Shown here piece by piece: positions 36,961-45,273 of a stretch of DNA of 55,468 bases. Every line of letters starts with the position of its first letter. Position 1 is the first letter of the stretch. The notes beneath the pieces are model-generated. The model saw only the letters and a list, made by a program, of their open reading frames with translations. It was not told the DNA's origin and did not search any database. A program made the translations under genes and the position numbers. The DNA is from JAJYTL01 sp046705265. Lineage in GTDB: Bacteria > Pseudomonadota > Alphaproteobacteria > Ferrovibrionales > Ferrovibrionaceae. The stretch lies in the NCBI GenBank assembly GCA_046705265.1, contig JBJKQL010000098.1, positions 1 through 55,468 on the forward strand. Reading direction: 5' to 3'.

Positions 36961-37449
36961 GTGAGTCGGCTTGAGAGCTTTATCCGCCGTCTCGAAGCTC
37001 AGCGGCGCTGTCTCAATTACGCCGCCCGGGCGGTGCGGAAAATACCGGGACCGGTGCTTGAGCTTGGCCTCGGCAATGGCCGCACCTTCGACCACTTGCG
37101 CGGCCTCTTGCCAGAACGCGAGATCTTCGTCTTTGAACGCCAGATCGCGGCCCATCCCGACAGCCGTCCCGATGCCGCGCACCTTATTCTCGGCGATTTG
37201 CGCGAGACGCTGCCTTCGGCCATCGCCAGCATCGGCGCTCCGGCGGCGCTCGTCCATCTCGACATCGGGAGCGGCGACCGCGAAGCAAACAGGGAACTCG
37301 CGGCCTGGCTTGGTCCGGCGCTCCCGCCGCTCCTCGCGCGAGACGCGCTGGTGGTTGCCGATCAACCGCTCCGGCTTGACGCGCTTCAGCTCTTGCCGCT
37401 GCCGCGTGGTGTTGCCGAAGGACGCTATTTTCTTTACCGCGCAGGTTAA
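36961..37449 (+). CDS. Small class I SAM-dependent methyltransferase
   Basis: A 162-residue protein with a Rossmann-type methyltransferase pattern. Motif I is VLELGLGNGRTFDHL (about 32-46), an acidic residue (FVFERQ) ends strand 2, and LVHLDIGSGD lies in the strand-4 region. The GTG start at 36961 is preceded by GGGGGT; a TTG at 36928 is the alternative. The protein is short for the family. Methylated substrate unknown. It closes the four-gene same-strand run that starts with the radical SAM gene, 46 bases after the cNMP protein. Confidence 0.75.
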   Translation: MSRLESFIRRLEAQRRCLNYAARAVRKIPGPVLELGLGNGRTFDHLRGLLPEREIFVFERQIAAHPDSRPDAAHLILGDLRETLPSAIASIGAPAALVHLDIGSGDREANRELAAWLGPALPPLLARDALVVADQPLRLDALQLLPLPRGVAEGRYFLYRAG

Positions 37450-37522
37450 ATCATCGTAAAACGCCGCCAGCCGAATTCGTTAATTGCTTGAATTAGAACG
37501 AGATTTCTTTCGGCACTGTGGC

Positions 37523-37546
37523 TTCATGTCACTCATGTGACATGAA
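37523..37546. promoter_or_regulatory. Perfect 10-4-10 inverted repeat upstream of pstS (Pho-box-like)
   Basis: Arms TTCATGTCAC and GTGACATGAA flank the four bases TCAT. TGTCAC occurs at 37527-37532 and again at 37560-37565, exactly 33 bases (three times 11) apart, and TGACAT sits at 37538. PhoB sites are 11-base-spaced direct repeats of TGTCA-type heptamers, so this stretch could be a PhoB site. The perfect dyad would instead suggest a symmetric dimeric regulator. It ends 117 bases before the pstS start. Confidence 0.5.
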
Positions 37547-37663
37547 TGCGAAAGATAACTGTCACATTACCTTGGTAGGATCGCCCGCGTCGAACCCGAG
37601 GCGACCGTCTTTTCTCTCGCATCCGATTTTTACTTCCAACTCCAGCCAAATAAGGAGGCTACT

Positions 37664-38776
37664 TTGCCGTTTCTCCGGAAAACCGGATCGGACATTCCGG
37701 TCCCGACGCGCCGTTCCATCCTGAAGGGCGGCGCGTTCGCTCTCGCCCTTGCCGCCAGCGCCCTTGTCGGCGCCGGGACAGGCCAGGCGGCGGAAACCAC
37801 GCATATTCTTGAGACCGGATCGAGCCTGCTCTATCCGCTCTTCAACCTCTGGGTTCCGGTTTACACCAAAGCCAATCCCAATGTGAAAATCACGACCCAG
37901 TCGACCGGCAGCGGCACCGGCATCGCCCAGTCCGTCGCCGGCATCGCCCAGATCGGCGCTTCCGACGCCTATATGAGCGACGCGCTGATGAAGAAGCATC
38001 CCAACATGCTGAACATTCCGCTCGCGATCTCGGTGCAGATGGTCAACTACAATCTGCCCGGGCTGAATGGGAGCCATCTCAAGCTGAGCGGCCCGGTCCT
38101 CGCCAGCATCTATGAAGGCCATATTCGCTATTGGAACGACAAGGCGATTCGCGAGCTCAATCCCGGCGTCCATCTGCCGCATCACTTGATTATCCCGGTT
38201 CACCGCACCGATGGCAGCGGTGACACGTTTATTTTCACCCAATATCTTTCGTTCAGCGACCATCAGTGGGGGAACAGCGTCAGCTACGGCACCACGGTAA
38301 GCTGGCCGGCAGTCTCCGGCGGCATTGGCGCCGAGGGTAATCCCGGCATGGTCACCGCGGTGCACGACAACCCCTATTCCATTGCCTATATCGGCTCGAG
38401 CTATCAGAACACGATTGAGAGGGACAAGCTCGGCATTGCCCGCTTGAAGAACCGGGCCGGCCATTTTGTTCTGCCCGAGGCCAGGACTGCGGCGGCGGCG
38501 GCGGCCGTGATGGTGCCAAAGACGCCGAAGGATCAGCGCATCAGCCTGATCTTCGCGCCGGGTTCCGAATCCTATCCCATCATCAATTACGAGTATGCTC
38601 TCGTCAGCAAGACGCAGCCTTCAGCCGACATGGCGGCGGCGTTGCGTAAATTCTTCACTTGGGCTATCAGCAAGGACGGCGGCAACGCGCCCCATTTCAT
38701 CGAGGCGGTTCACTTCGTGCCGTTGCCTGAGCCGGTGGTGAAGCTCAGTGCGGCGCAAATCGCGGAGATCAAGTGA
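37664..38776 (+). CDS. pstS: Phosphate ABC transporter substrate-binding protein, Tat-type signal
   Basis: A 370-residue periplasmic phosphate-binding protein. The start is TTG 37664, fixed by AAGGAGG five bases upstream. The N-terminus TRRSILKGGAFALALAAS carries twin arginines (16-17) and looks like a Tat signal, unusual for PstS, which is normally Sec-exported. The mature part has the phosphate loop TGSSLLYPL, STGSGTGIAQS and GASDAYMS, plus HRTDGSGDTFIFTQYL, all typical of PstS. It is the first gene of pstS-pstC-pstA. Confidence 0.95.
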   Translation: MPFLRKTGSDIPVPTRRSILKGGAFALALAASALVGAGTGQAAETTHILETGSSLLYPLFNLWVPVYTKANPNVKITTQSTGSGTGIAQSVAGIAQIGASDAYMSDALMKKHPNMLNIPLAISVQMVNYNLPGLNGSHLKLSGPVLASIYEGHIRYWNDKAIRELNPGVHLPHHLIIPVHRTDGSGDTFIFTQYLSFSDHQWGNSVSYGTTVSWPAVSGGIGAEGNPGMVTAVHDNPYSIAYIGSSYQNTIERDKLGIARLKNRAGHFVLPEARTAAAAAAVMVPKTPKDQRISLIFAPGSESYPIINYEYALVSKTQPSADMAAALRKFFTWAISKDGGNAPHFIEAVHFVPLPEPVVKLSAAQIAEIK

Positions 38777-38807
38777 CGTTCGTCGATCCTGATACGATTT
38801 TTCCCCC

Positions 38808-38836
38808 GCTCGCCGGCAGCTTGGCTGCCGGCGAGC
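38808..38836 (+). other. 13-bp intercistronic stem-loop between pstS and pstC
   Basis: GCTCGCCGGCAGC and its exact complement GCTGCCGGCGAGC flank a three-base loop TTG. No T-tract follows on either strand, so it is more likely to be an mRNA-processing or 3'-stabilising element that lets pstS transcript outnumber pstC than a full terminator. It lies 31 bases past the pstS stop. Confidence 0.6.
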
Positions 38837-38948
38837 AACGTATTCCTGAGTGGTTCAAAGCCGGCTTGATGCGCGGCGGCGAGGCCGATGTCACGGCGCG
38901 GAGACTTTTTGATGCCCGCCACTCCGGCTCTCCGGGGCCTTAGGTGGC

Positions 38949-39911
38949 ATGCTGAATTTCCGGAGATTAACGGCGATTCTCGCCTTCGTCGTGCCGCTGG
39001 CCCTGATGGCGATCGTGTTTTTTCTCGCGGTCTATGCTTGGCCGGCGATCCGCCTCAACGGCCTTACCTTTGTCGTCGATAACAGCTGGAACCTCGGCAG
39101 CCTCTACGCCAACCCGATCACGGTCCATGGGCAACAGATTTTGCCCGGCGCCCACTATGGCATCCTGTTCCTGATCGTCGGTACGCTGCTCAGCACCGCG
39201 ATCGCTCTGGCTATCGCCGTTCCCGTCGGCGTCGGCGCCGCACTGTTCCTTGCCGAAGGCGTGCCGGGACCGTTGCGGCCCTGGCTTTCCTTTTTTGTCG
39301 AGCTTCTGGCGGCCATCCCGAGCGTCGTCTTTGGCCTCTGGGGCTACGTGGTGGTGATTCCCTTTCTCGGTCACCACGTTTTTCCCTTCATGGTCGAATG
39401 GCTTGGCTTCATCCCCTTCTTCGGCGGTCCGGCCGGCAGCGGCTATGGCCTTCTCACTTCCGGTTTCGTGCTCGCGCTCATGATCGTGCCGTTGATCACG
39501 GCGACGCTCCGCGATGCGCTGGTTGCTCAGCCGCCGAGGCTGCGCGAATCGGCGGTGGCACTTGGCGCCAATCGCTTCGAGACGATGTGGAAGGTCCTCC
39601 TGCCCGGTTTGCGCCGCGTCCTCATCGGCGGGAGCATCCTTGCCACCGGCCGCGCGCTCGGCGAGACCATGGCCGTGCTCATGGTCAGCGGCAACGCCTT
39701 GAACTACCTGCCGGGCAACATCTACACGCCGATTTCGACCATGGCGTCCTTCATCGTCTCGCAGCTCGATAGCGCGCTTCAGGATCCGACCGGCATGGCC
39801 GTGCGTTCGCTTGCCGAGGTGGCGCTCGTGCTCTGCGTGATTTCGATCACCGTCAACGGCTTCGCCCGCGTTCTGATTTACTATCAGGGACTAAGGTCGA
39901 GGATCGCGTGA
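38949..39911 (+). CDS. pstC: Phosphate ABC transporter permease PstC
   Basis: A 320-residue inner-membrane permease. It has six hydrophobic segments, the usual extended first periplasmic loop (about 37-75) and the EAA-like coupling motif RLRESAVALGANRFETMWKVLLPG with the following ATGRALGETMAVLMVSG that is nearly invariant in PstC. It pairs with PstA, overlapping its start (TGATG). Confidence 0.95.
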   Translation: MLNFRRLTAILAFVVPLALMAIVFFLAVYAWPAIRLNGLTFVVDNSWNLGSLYANPITVHGQQILPGAHYGILFLIVGTLLSTAIALAIAVPVGVGAALFLAEGVPGPLRPWLSFFVELLAAIPSVVFGLWGYVVVIPFLGHHVFPFMVEWLGFIPFFGGPAGSGYGLLTSGFVLALMIVPLITATLRDALVAQPPRLRESAVALGANRFETMWKVLLPGLRRVLIGGSILATGRALGETMAVLMVSGNALNYLPGNIYTPISTMASFIVSQLDSALQDPTGMAVRSLAEVALVLCVISITVNGFARVLIYYQGLRSRIA

Positions 39912-40813
39912 TGACCGTGATCGGTGCAACTCCATTCCATGCCACTGCGGCGGCCAGCGCCCGATTTCGCCAGCGCCAGCTCATCGCCTATGTCGGCTGG
40001 GGCTTGGCCATCCTTGCCTTTCTGCTCCTCGGCAGCGCCATGGTGTGGATTCTCGTCACGATCTTTCTGCGCGGCTTTAGCGCGCTTTCGCCAAGCCTTC
40101 TCACCCAAGTCACCCTGGGCAATGGCGGCGGGCTTCTCAACGCCATCGAGGGAACCTTCGTGCTCTCCTTCGGCGGTATCCTGCTCGCCATTCCGCCGGG
40201 CCTTGCCGCTGGCATCTATCTGTCGGAGTTTGATGACGGCCGTCTCGCATCGGTGATCCGTTTTCTTTCCGACGTGCTGGTCGGCGTGCCCTCCATCGTG
40301 ATCGGCTATTTTGGCTACATTACGATGGTCGTGGGCCTCGGGTGGAAGTTTTCGGTCGCGGCCGGCAGCATCGCGCTTGCGATCATCTCGCTGCCCTATA
40401 TATGTCGAACGAGCGAATTGGCGCTGCGCGAGGTGCCACGCGGAATACGCGAGGCGGCCTATGCCTTGGGCGCCGGCCCTGGTATGGTGACGATGCGGAT
40501 TTGTGTACCGATGGCGCTTCCCGGCATTCTTACCGGTGTCTTGCTTGCGCTCGCGATTTCGGTCGGCGAGACGGCGCCGCTCCTCTATACCGCCGGCTGG
40601 TCGAATTATCTTTGGAGCGGCCATCTTACCAACGCGCCGATCGGCTATCTGACTTACGCGATCTGGGCCTTCATCGATATACCGTTCCGAAGCGCCCATG
40701 CGCTCGCCTACGCGGCAGCGCTTTTGGTCACGCTTTTCGTCCTGGTTATCAACGTTATTTCGCGCGTCCTCCTGGACGAGAACGCGGGCTGGCGCAGCCG
40801 CGCCAAGCGCTGA
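39911..40813 (+). CDS. pstA: Phosphate ABC transporter permease PstA
   Basis: A 300-residue inner-membrane permease. ATG 39911 shares a base with the pstC stop; GTG 39908 is the alternative. The EAA loop reads GIREAAYALGAGPGMVTMRICVPMALPGILTG, followed by the PstA-typical ISVGETAPLLYTAG. Early residues contain GNGGGLLNAIEGTFVLS, also characteristic. The gene cluster stops here: the ATPase gene pstB and phoU, which normally follow, are not in the window. Confidence 0.95.
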   Translation: MTVIGATPFHATAAASARFRQRQLIAYVGWGLAILAFLLLGSAMVWILVTIFLRGFSALSPSLLTQVTLGNGGGLLNAIEGTFVLSFGGILLAIPPGLAAGIYLSEFDDGRLASVIRFLSDVLVGVPSIVIGYFGYITMVVGLGWKFSVAAGSIALAIISLPYICRTSELALREVPRGIREAAYALGAGPGMVTMRICVPMALPGILTGVLLALAISVGETAPLLYTAGWSNYLWSGHLTNAPIGYLTYAIWAFIDIPFRSAHALAYAAALLVTLFVLVINVISRVLLDENAGWRSRAKR

Positions 40814-40859
40814 TCGCCGAAAAATCTAACGACGGCGATCGCCCTTGGGCGGCGATCAG
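40810..40859. terminator. Hairpin region between convergent pstA and xthA
   Basis: CTGATCGCCG (40810-40819) is complementary to CGGCGATCAG (40850-40859), and a smaller alternative stem GATCGCC/GGCGATC (40837-40843 with 40851-40857) competes for the same 3' arm. The element covers both stop codons' surroundings of the convergent genes and probably slows transcription from both sides. No T-tract is present, so termination strength is uncertain. Confidence 0.35.
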
Positions 40860-41695
40860 AATGCAAGGTCGACGATCGCTGGAATATGGTCGGAAGCGAT
40901 GTCCCAGCCCCGTGTCTCGCGCGCGACGGCGCCATGTCTTAGGCTTCCTGACAGATCCTTCGTCACCCAGATGTGATCGAGCCGGCGGCCCTTGTCCGCG
41001 ACTGCCCAATCGGGCGAGCGATAGCTCCACCACGTATAAAGCCGCTGTTCCGGCGGGATGAAATGGCGCACGGCGTCGTGCCACGGCGCTGCGGCCTTAA
41101 GCGCGTCCAAGAGCGCGACCTCCGTAGGGGTGTGGCTCACCACGTTCAAGAGCGCCTTGTGCGACCATACATCGGTTTCAAGCGGGGCAATATTGAAATC
41201 GCCGACCAGAATCGCCGGCGCCGAATGGCCCCGGAACCGCGCGATCATGTCGCGAAGAAATCCGAGCTTGTGGGCGAATTTCGGGTTGGCTTTGACGTCG
41301 GGAATGTCGCCGCCGGCCGGGACATAGACGTTATGCAGAGCAACGCCGTTCGGCAGCACCGCTTTCAAGTGCCGGCAATCGCCCTTGCCACCCCAATTTT
41401 CGAACGCCACACCATCGAGCGGCAAGCGAGAGAGAATGGCGACGCCGTTGTAGCCCTTTTCGCCTCTCGGCAGGATGGCGCGGAAACCCATTTCACGTAG
41501 CGGAGCCAAGGGGAACTTCTCGTCGGCGACCTTGGTTTCCTGGAGGCAGAGGATGTCCGGCCGGTAAAGGGTCGTGAACCGGGAGATTGCCTCGATCCGG
41601 AGACGGACCGAATTGATATTCCAGGTCGCGATCCGGATCTTTCCTCCTTGGCGGCTGCCGCCCTTTTTCGTCGTCTTTGTCATGGTTCCCGTCAT
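40856..41695 (-). CDS. xthA: Exodeoxyribonuclease III
   Basis: A 279-residue AP endonuclease/3'-exonuclease of the EEP fold that acts in base excision repair. Motifs in order are RIATWNINSVR, LQETK with the metal Glu, YNGVAILSR, NVYVPAGG, GDFNIAP (Asp/Asn pair), a WWSYR loop, RLDHIWVT and SDHIPAIVDL with the catalytic Asp-His. The start shares a base with the stop of the upstream hypothetical gene (TGATG), so the two are translationally coupled. The N-terminal 20 basic residues are an extension relative to short members. Confidence 0.95.
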   Translation of the reverse strand: MTGTMTKTTKKGGSRQGGKIRIATWNINSVRLRIEAISRFTTLYRPDILCLQETKVADEKFPLAPLREMGFRAILPRGEKGYNGVAILSRLPLDGVAFENWGGKGDCRHLKAVLPNGVALHNVYVPAGGDIPDVKANPKFAHKLGFLRDMIARFRGHSAPAILVGDFNIAPLETDVWSHKALLNVVSHTPTEVALLDALKAAAPWHDAVRHFIPPEQRLYTWWSYRSPDWAVADKGRRLDHIWVTKDLSGSLRHGAVARETRGWDIASDHIPAIVDLAF

Positions 41696-42279
41696 CAGAA
41701 CAGATGGAGGGTTTGCCCAATCATGCCGAACGGCCAGCGCCCGAGTTCGAACAGACGGTATTTGTAGGCGAAAGGATGGCTTTCCTCCGTACCCGCGGCA
41801 AGCACCAGCGCCGCCTGGACGCAGGTTTGCACGGCGGCCTCGGCGGCGATGCGGACCAGTTCGGGCCCGCGCTGCCCCGCCCGCATCGCGGCGCGCGCGG
41901 CTGCCGGGTGGACGACCCGAAGCGCGAGGACGCGCACGGCTTGCAAGAGGCCGAAGAGTTCCTCCTCGGCAAGGGTTTCCGCAGCGGCGACAATCAATGC
42001 CGCTTCCATTTCATTCTCGGTGGCGACATTTTCGCCGGCTTGCAACAGCTCGACGATCTCGCCGGCTTCTTTCCAATCGGCGGCGACGGCGACCGATATC
42101 GCGCCACTGCCCAGGGCCTCACCATAAGCGATGGCGGTCTGCCGTTCGTTCGGGCGAAGCGCCTCGCCCAGGTTGTCGAACCAGCGCACTTCGTCGATCA
42201 TGCGGGCAAAGCGCCGGCCCCAGATAACGGCGGCCGAGGTGCCGATATCGTCGTCGTTTCCGGTTGCGTCTCCGTTCAT
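41695..42279 (-). CDS. Hypothetical alpha-helical protein upstream of xthA
   Basis: A 194-residue protein, mostly Ala/Glu-rich helices, no signal peptide or membrane segment and one cysteine (VQTCVQAAL). I do not recognise a domain. A cluster near the N-terminus (WGRRFARMIDEVRWFDNLGEAL) and a conserved-looking C-terminus (KYRLFELGRWPFGMIGQTLHLF) are its most distinctive parts. Coupling to xthA suggests a DNA-repair or housekeeping role, but nothing in the sequence shows it. Confidence 0.7.
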   Translation of the reverse strand: MNGDATGNDDDIGTSAAVIWGRRFARMIDEVRWFDNLGEALRPNERQTAIAYGEALGSGAISVAVAADWKEAGEIVELLQAGENVATENEMEAALIVAAAETLAEEELFGLLQAVRVLALRVVHPAAARAAMRAGQRGPELVRIAAEAAVQTCVQAALVLAAGTEESHPFAYKYRLFELGRWPFGMIGQTLHLF

Positions 42280-42331
42280 CGCGTGGTGGTCGGCTGCGGT
42301 GGCGCGAAAGCAGTAGCGATTCTTGCGTCAA

Positions 42332-43378
42332 TCACGAATTAACGTCCGCGCGGGCTTTGTCGGCTTCGGTATAGAAAGCGTCCGCATGGCAATTGTCGGA
42401 CCGGATACCGAGGCGGCGCAGCGCGGCAACGCAGGTCTCGACCATCGCCGGCGGGCCGGCCAGATAGGCCTTGGCGCCGTCGAGGTCTGGCGCCTCCTCC
42501 GTCAGCACGTCGGCTAGGAACCCGGTACGCCGTTCCGTCGCGCCGCTTGGCGACGATAGCACCGGAAGCAAGCTGAAATTGGCGTGCCGGTGGGTGAGCA
42601 CTTGGAAATGATCCTCGAGATAAAGATCGGTTTCATCGCGGACGCCGATATAGAGTCGGATCGGCTGCCGGAGCCCGATGCCGAGCGCGCGTTCGATGAT
42701 CGATTTGATAGGGGCCAAGCCGGAGCCTCCGGCCAAGGCGAAGATCGGGCCGGCATGCTTTTCCCGCAGATACGAGACGCCAAAAGGCCCGGTTACCGTC
42801 ACCCGGTCGCCGTGCTTCAGCCCGTGGCGCACGTGATCCGAGACGGCTCCCCCATTGATGGCGCGGATATGGAATTCGAGGATCGGGTCGTCCGGCTGGT
42901 TGGCCATGGAAAAATCGCGCGGTGGCAACCCCGCGAACGCGACGGCGGCATATTGCCCGGCTGAAAAGTCGAGCGGCTCACTCTCAGATTCCAGTCGGAT
43001 GCGGCGAGTGTCATAGGTAAGATCGTCGACGCCGACCACGCGGCAAGTCATCGTGCGCCGGCTGTGCAAGGGCATTTCTTCCTGATCGAGCCATGCGACC
43101 TCGACCGGGCCGCGCGGTACCGCTTGGCAGGCGAGGATCAGACCGGCCGCGCGCTCCTCGTTGCTCAAGGCGAATTCAGAATAGGGTCTGAGATCCACTT
43201 CGCCCGAGATCAGCACCGATTTGCAACTGCCGCAGTTCCCCGATTGGCAGCCGCAGGGATAGTCGCTGCCGGAGGCTAGGGCGGCTTCCAAAATGGTCTC
43301 GCCGGGCGCCACTTCGACGATGCGGTCGAGCTGGCGAACCTTGACGCGCTGCGGTTCTGATGGGGGCATGAGGGGCAT
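42332..43378 (-). CDS. 2Fe-2S ferredoxin / flavin reductase fusion (CDP-6-deoxy-glucoseen reductase or oxygenase-reductase type)
   Basis: A 348-residue reductase. Residues of about 8-90 are a plant-type ferredoxin with CGCQSGNCGSC (CxxxxCxxC) and a distal Cys in LILACQAV. It is followed by an FAD domain (RDFSMANQP, the RxYS/T-type flavin motif) and an NAD domain (FALAGGSGLAPIKSII, ending in YLAGPPAMVETC). This order (Fe-S, FAD, NAD) is that of CDP-6-deoxy-delta-3,4-glucoseen reductases and of aromatic oxygenase/AscD-like reductases. ATG 43378 has GGAG nine bases upstream; ATG 43387 and the frame to 43426 are alternatives. No oxygenase partner is adjacent, so its electron acceptor is unknown. 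Confidence 0.9.
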   Translation of the reverse strand: MPLMPPSEPQRVKVRQLDRIVEVAPGETILEAALASGSDYPCGCQSGNCGSCKSVLISGEVDLRPYSEFALSNEERAAGLILACQAVPRGPVEVAWLDQEEMPLHSRRTMTCRVVGVDDLTYDTRRIRLESESEPLDFSAGQYAAVAFAGLPPRDFSMANQPDDPILEFHIRAINGGAVSDHVRHGLKHGDRVTVTGPFGVSYLREKHAGPIFALAGGSGLAPIKSIIERALGIGLRQPIRLYIGVRDETDLYLEDHFQVLTHRHANFSLLPVLSSPSGATERRTGFLADVLTEEAPDLDGAKAYLAGPPAMVETCVAALRRLGIRSDNCHADAFYTEADKARADVNS

Positions 43379-43474
43379 TCGAGGCATCTCCGCGCGGACC
43401 TTAGAAAGGCGCCTTATGCAAGTCAATTATCACGGCGAGCGATCCGCATAGGGGTCGATCGGGAAGTCAAAAAG

Positions 43475-43506
43475 AAACCCCCGGTCGGGGGGATGACCGG
43501 GGGTTT
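43475..43506 (-). terminator. Rho-independent terminator of the amidotransferase gene
   Basis: AAACCCCCGGTC and GACCGGGGGTTT form a perfect 12-bp stem with an eight-base loop. On the minus strand the stem is followed by CTTTTTGAC, giving a T-rich tail. It lies about 160 bases past the end of the class I amidotransferase gene and before the reductase gene on the same strand. Confidence 0.75.
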
Positions 43507-43664
43507 CCCGCTCGTGGCGATTCGACGTCGGCAGGGGACCACCGACGCCTGGCGACTGGGAACCGGCCGAATCGGGGGGAGATTGCAGCCTGGTTGAATG
43601 CCCAGCCGATTGTAAAAAATATGGGGGGCACTGACCGAAAAACCAGGGGGGGTCGGACAAATAC

Positions 43665-44483
43665 CTATGTCGCGAATGCATGGCTGGCGCTATGGCGAGG
43701 CATCGTGCCGCCGCTCGCGGCCGCTTCTCCGAAGCGCTCGGCGCGGGCCCGCGCCGCGGTAGCAAAGGCTTGGAAGATCGCCATCGAAAGGGGGGTTTCC
43801 CGCACCCGCCATTCAACATGCCACTGCACGCCGAGTGTGAAGGCCGGCGCGTTTTGGAGCCGCACCGCCTCGATCGTGCCGTCATCGGCGAAAGCCTCGG
43901 CGACAAGCCCCGGCGCCAGCCGGTCTATGCCCTGGCCATGCAGGGAATTAACCATGGCGTCCGGTGCCGCGGCGAGTTTTTCCAGAAGTCCGCCGGCGGT
44001 GAAGCGGATGCGGTGACGCGGGCCATATTGTTGCTCGCGGCTCACCTTCGGATCGCGTCGATGGTCCATGCGGCCCGGCACTTCCGCGAGATGTTGATGT
44101 AAGCTACCACCAAAGGCGACGTTCATTTCCTGAATGCCGCGGCAGATGGCAAGAATGGGAACGCCGCTTGCGGCCGCCCTGCGGATCAGTGGCAAGATCG
44201 TCGCGTCGCGATCGGGATCGTGCGGCACGCCGTCGCGGCTCGGCACGCCGTTGTAATGTCGCGGCTCGACATTCGAGGGACTGCCGGTGAGAAGCAGGCC
44301 GTCGAGCCTGTCAAGAAGCCCCTGTCCATTGGTCATGGCGCCGAGTGCCGGCACGATCACCGGCTGGCCGCCGGTGCCTTCCACAACGGCGCGAAGATAT
44401 TTGTCGCCCGCCATGTGGAACGGCCAGTCCGAGACAGGACGGAGACAGCCTGAAACCCCGATCAGCAGGCTTTGTGGTGTCAT
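43665..44483 (-). CDS. Class I glutamine amidotransferase-like protein (gamma-glutamyl-GABA hydrolase, PuuD type)
   Basis: A 272-residue hydrolase. The nucleophile elbow ILAICRGIQEMNVAFGG places Cys114, and LTGSPSNVEPRHY is the family's conserved early motif. The catalytic His lies in GVQWHVEW near residue 229; most relatives have GVQWHPEW, so Pro to Val is a small departure. These enzymes release GABA from gamma-glutamyl-GABA in putrescine catabolism, but no other puu genes are present, so the substrate is an assumption. It is followed by a strong terminator. Confidence 0.88.
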   Translation of the reverse strand: MTPQSLLIGVSGCLRPVSDWPFHMAGDKYLRAVVEGTGGQPVIVPALGAMTNGQGLLDRLDGLLLTGSPSNVEPRHYNGVPSRDGVPHDPDRDATILPLIRRAAASGVPILAICRGIQEMNVAFGGSLHQHLAEVPGRMDHRRDPKVSREQQYGPRHRIRFTAGGLLEKLAAAPDAMVNSLHGQGIDRLAPGLVAEAFADDGTIEAVRLQNAPAFTLGVQWHVEWRVRETPLSMAIFQAFATAARARAERFGEAAASGGTMPRHSASHAFAT

Positions 44484-44522
44484 GTCAGGTTCCCATGCCG
44501 GCGTGCGGATTCGCCTTGCGTC

Positions 44523-45200
44523 CTATTGGACGTTGTTTTGGTGGAGGCTGTTTGGCGGCGCCTCGCCCGGCGTCGGCATATCCTGGACGATGAAGAGGCT
44601 CGTCGGCAGCGAGACATTGGTATCGGTGCGGTTCAGCGTGATGGTGGTATCGCGGCCTTCGGCGTCGGTCAGGGTCCACTTGCGAAGCTGCATCGGCGGC
44701 GTCGAGAACACCAGGGCGAGCGTTCCCTGCCTCGGCTTGTCCCGCTGATACAGGGTGAGGCGCAAGAGGCCCGCTTCCCGACGGATTGACTTCACCGCCA
44801 CGTCGGTGCCGGGCCCGATCGTGATCTTCTTTGAAAGCAAGATCGCGAGCGGCGAGGCGCCAAGCGGAAGCCGCGTGGTCTGGCCAAGCTTGCGATCCTG
44901 AAACACCATCCACACGCCGTCGGCGACCAGCAGGATGGGCGAGGGCGGTGAATATTGGAATCGCGCCATGCCGGGCCGGCGCAGGAAAAGCTCGCCCGAA
45001 CTCAACGTGCCGTCGGGGGCCTCCTGGATAAAGTCGGCCTTGAGGCTTCGGATGCCGTCGAGATAGCGTTCAACGTCTTGAATCGTGGCCTGGTCCTTGG
45101 CCGAAAGCGCGGCCCTGGCCGGGCTTGCGGCGAACACGGCAAACCCAAGCGCAAGACCGAGGACGGAAACGATCGAACGGCGGGAACCGAATCGGGTCAT
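44523..45200 (-). CDS. lolA: Outer-membrane lipoprotein carrier protein
   Basis: A 225-residue periplasmic chaperone that carries lipoproteins from LolCDE to the outer membrane. The signal peptide ends in SPARA-AL. The mature part has the LolA pattern: IQDVERYLDGIRSLKADFIQ, then GELFLRRPGMARFQYSPPSPILLVADG and LRKWTLTDAEGRDTTITL. Length is usual. It is 39 bases upstream of the amidotransferase gene on the same strand. Confidence 0.93.
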   Translation of the reverse strand: MTRFGSRRSIVSVLGLALGFAVFAASPARAALSAKDQATIQDVERYLDGIRSLKADFIQEAPDGTLSSGELFLRRPGMARFQYSPPSPILLVADGVWMVFQDRKLGQTTRLPLGASPLAILLSKKITIGPGTDVAVKSIRREAGLLRLTLYQRDKPRQGTLALVFSTPPMQLRKWTLTDAEGRDTTITLNRTDTNVSLPTSLFIVQDMPTPGEAPPNSLHQNNVQ

Positions 45201-45273
45201 CGTAAAACCACGCTCATGACAAGGCTATTTAGGGTGCGGCCGGCGGCTGTTCAAGCGCGCTTTCGCGGACCAG

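Noticed and set aside
38774..38947. 56-codon GTG frame overlapping the pstS stop
   Set aside because: It runs through a perfect hairpin, has no recognisable content or ribosome site of its own, and is better explained as intercistronic RNA.
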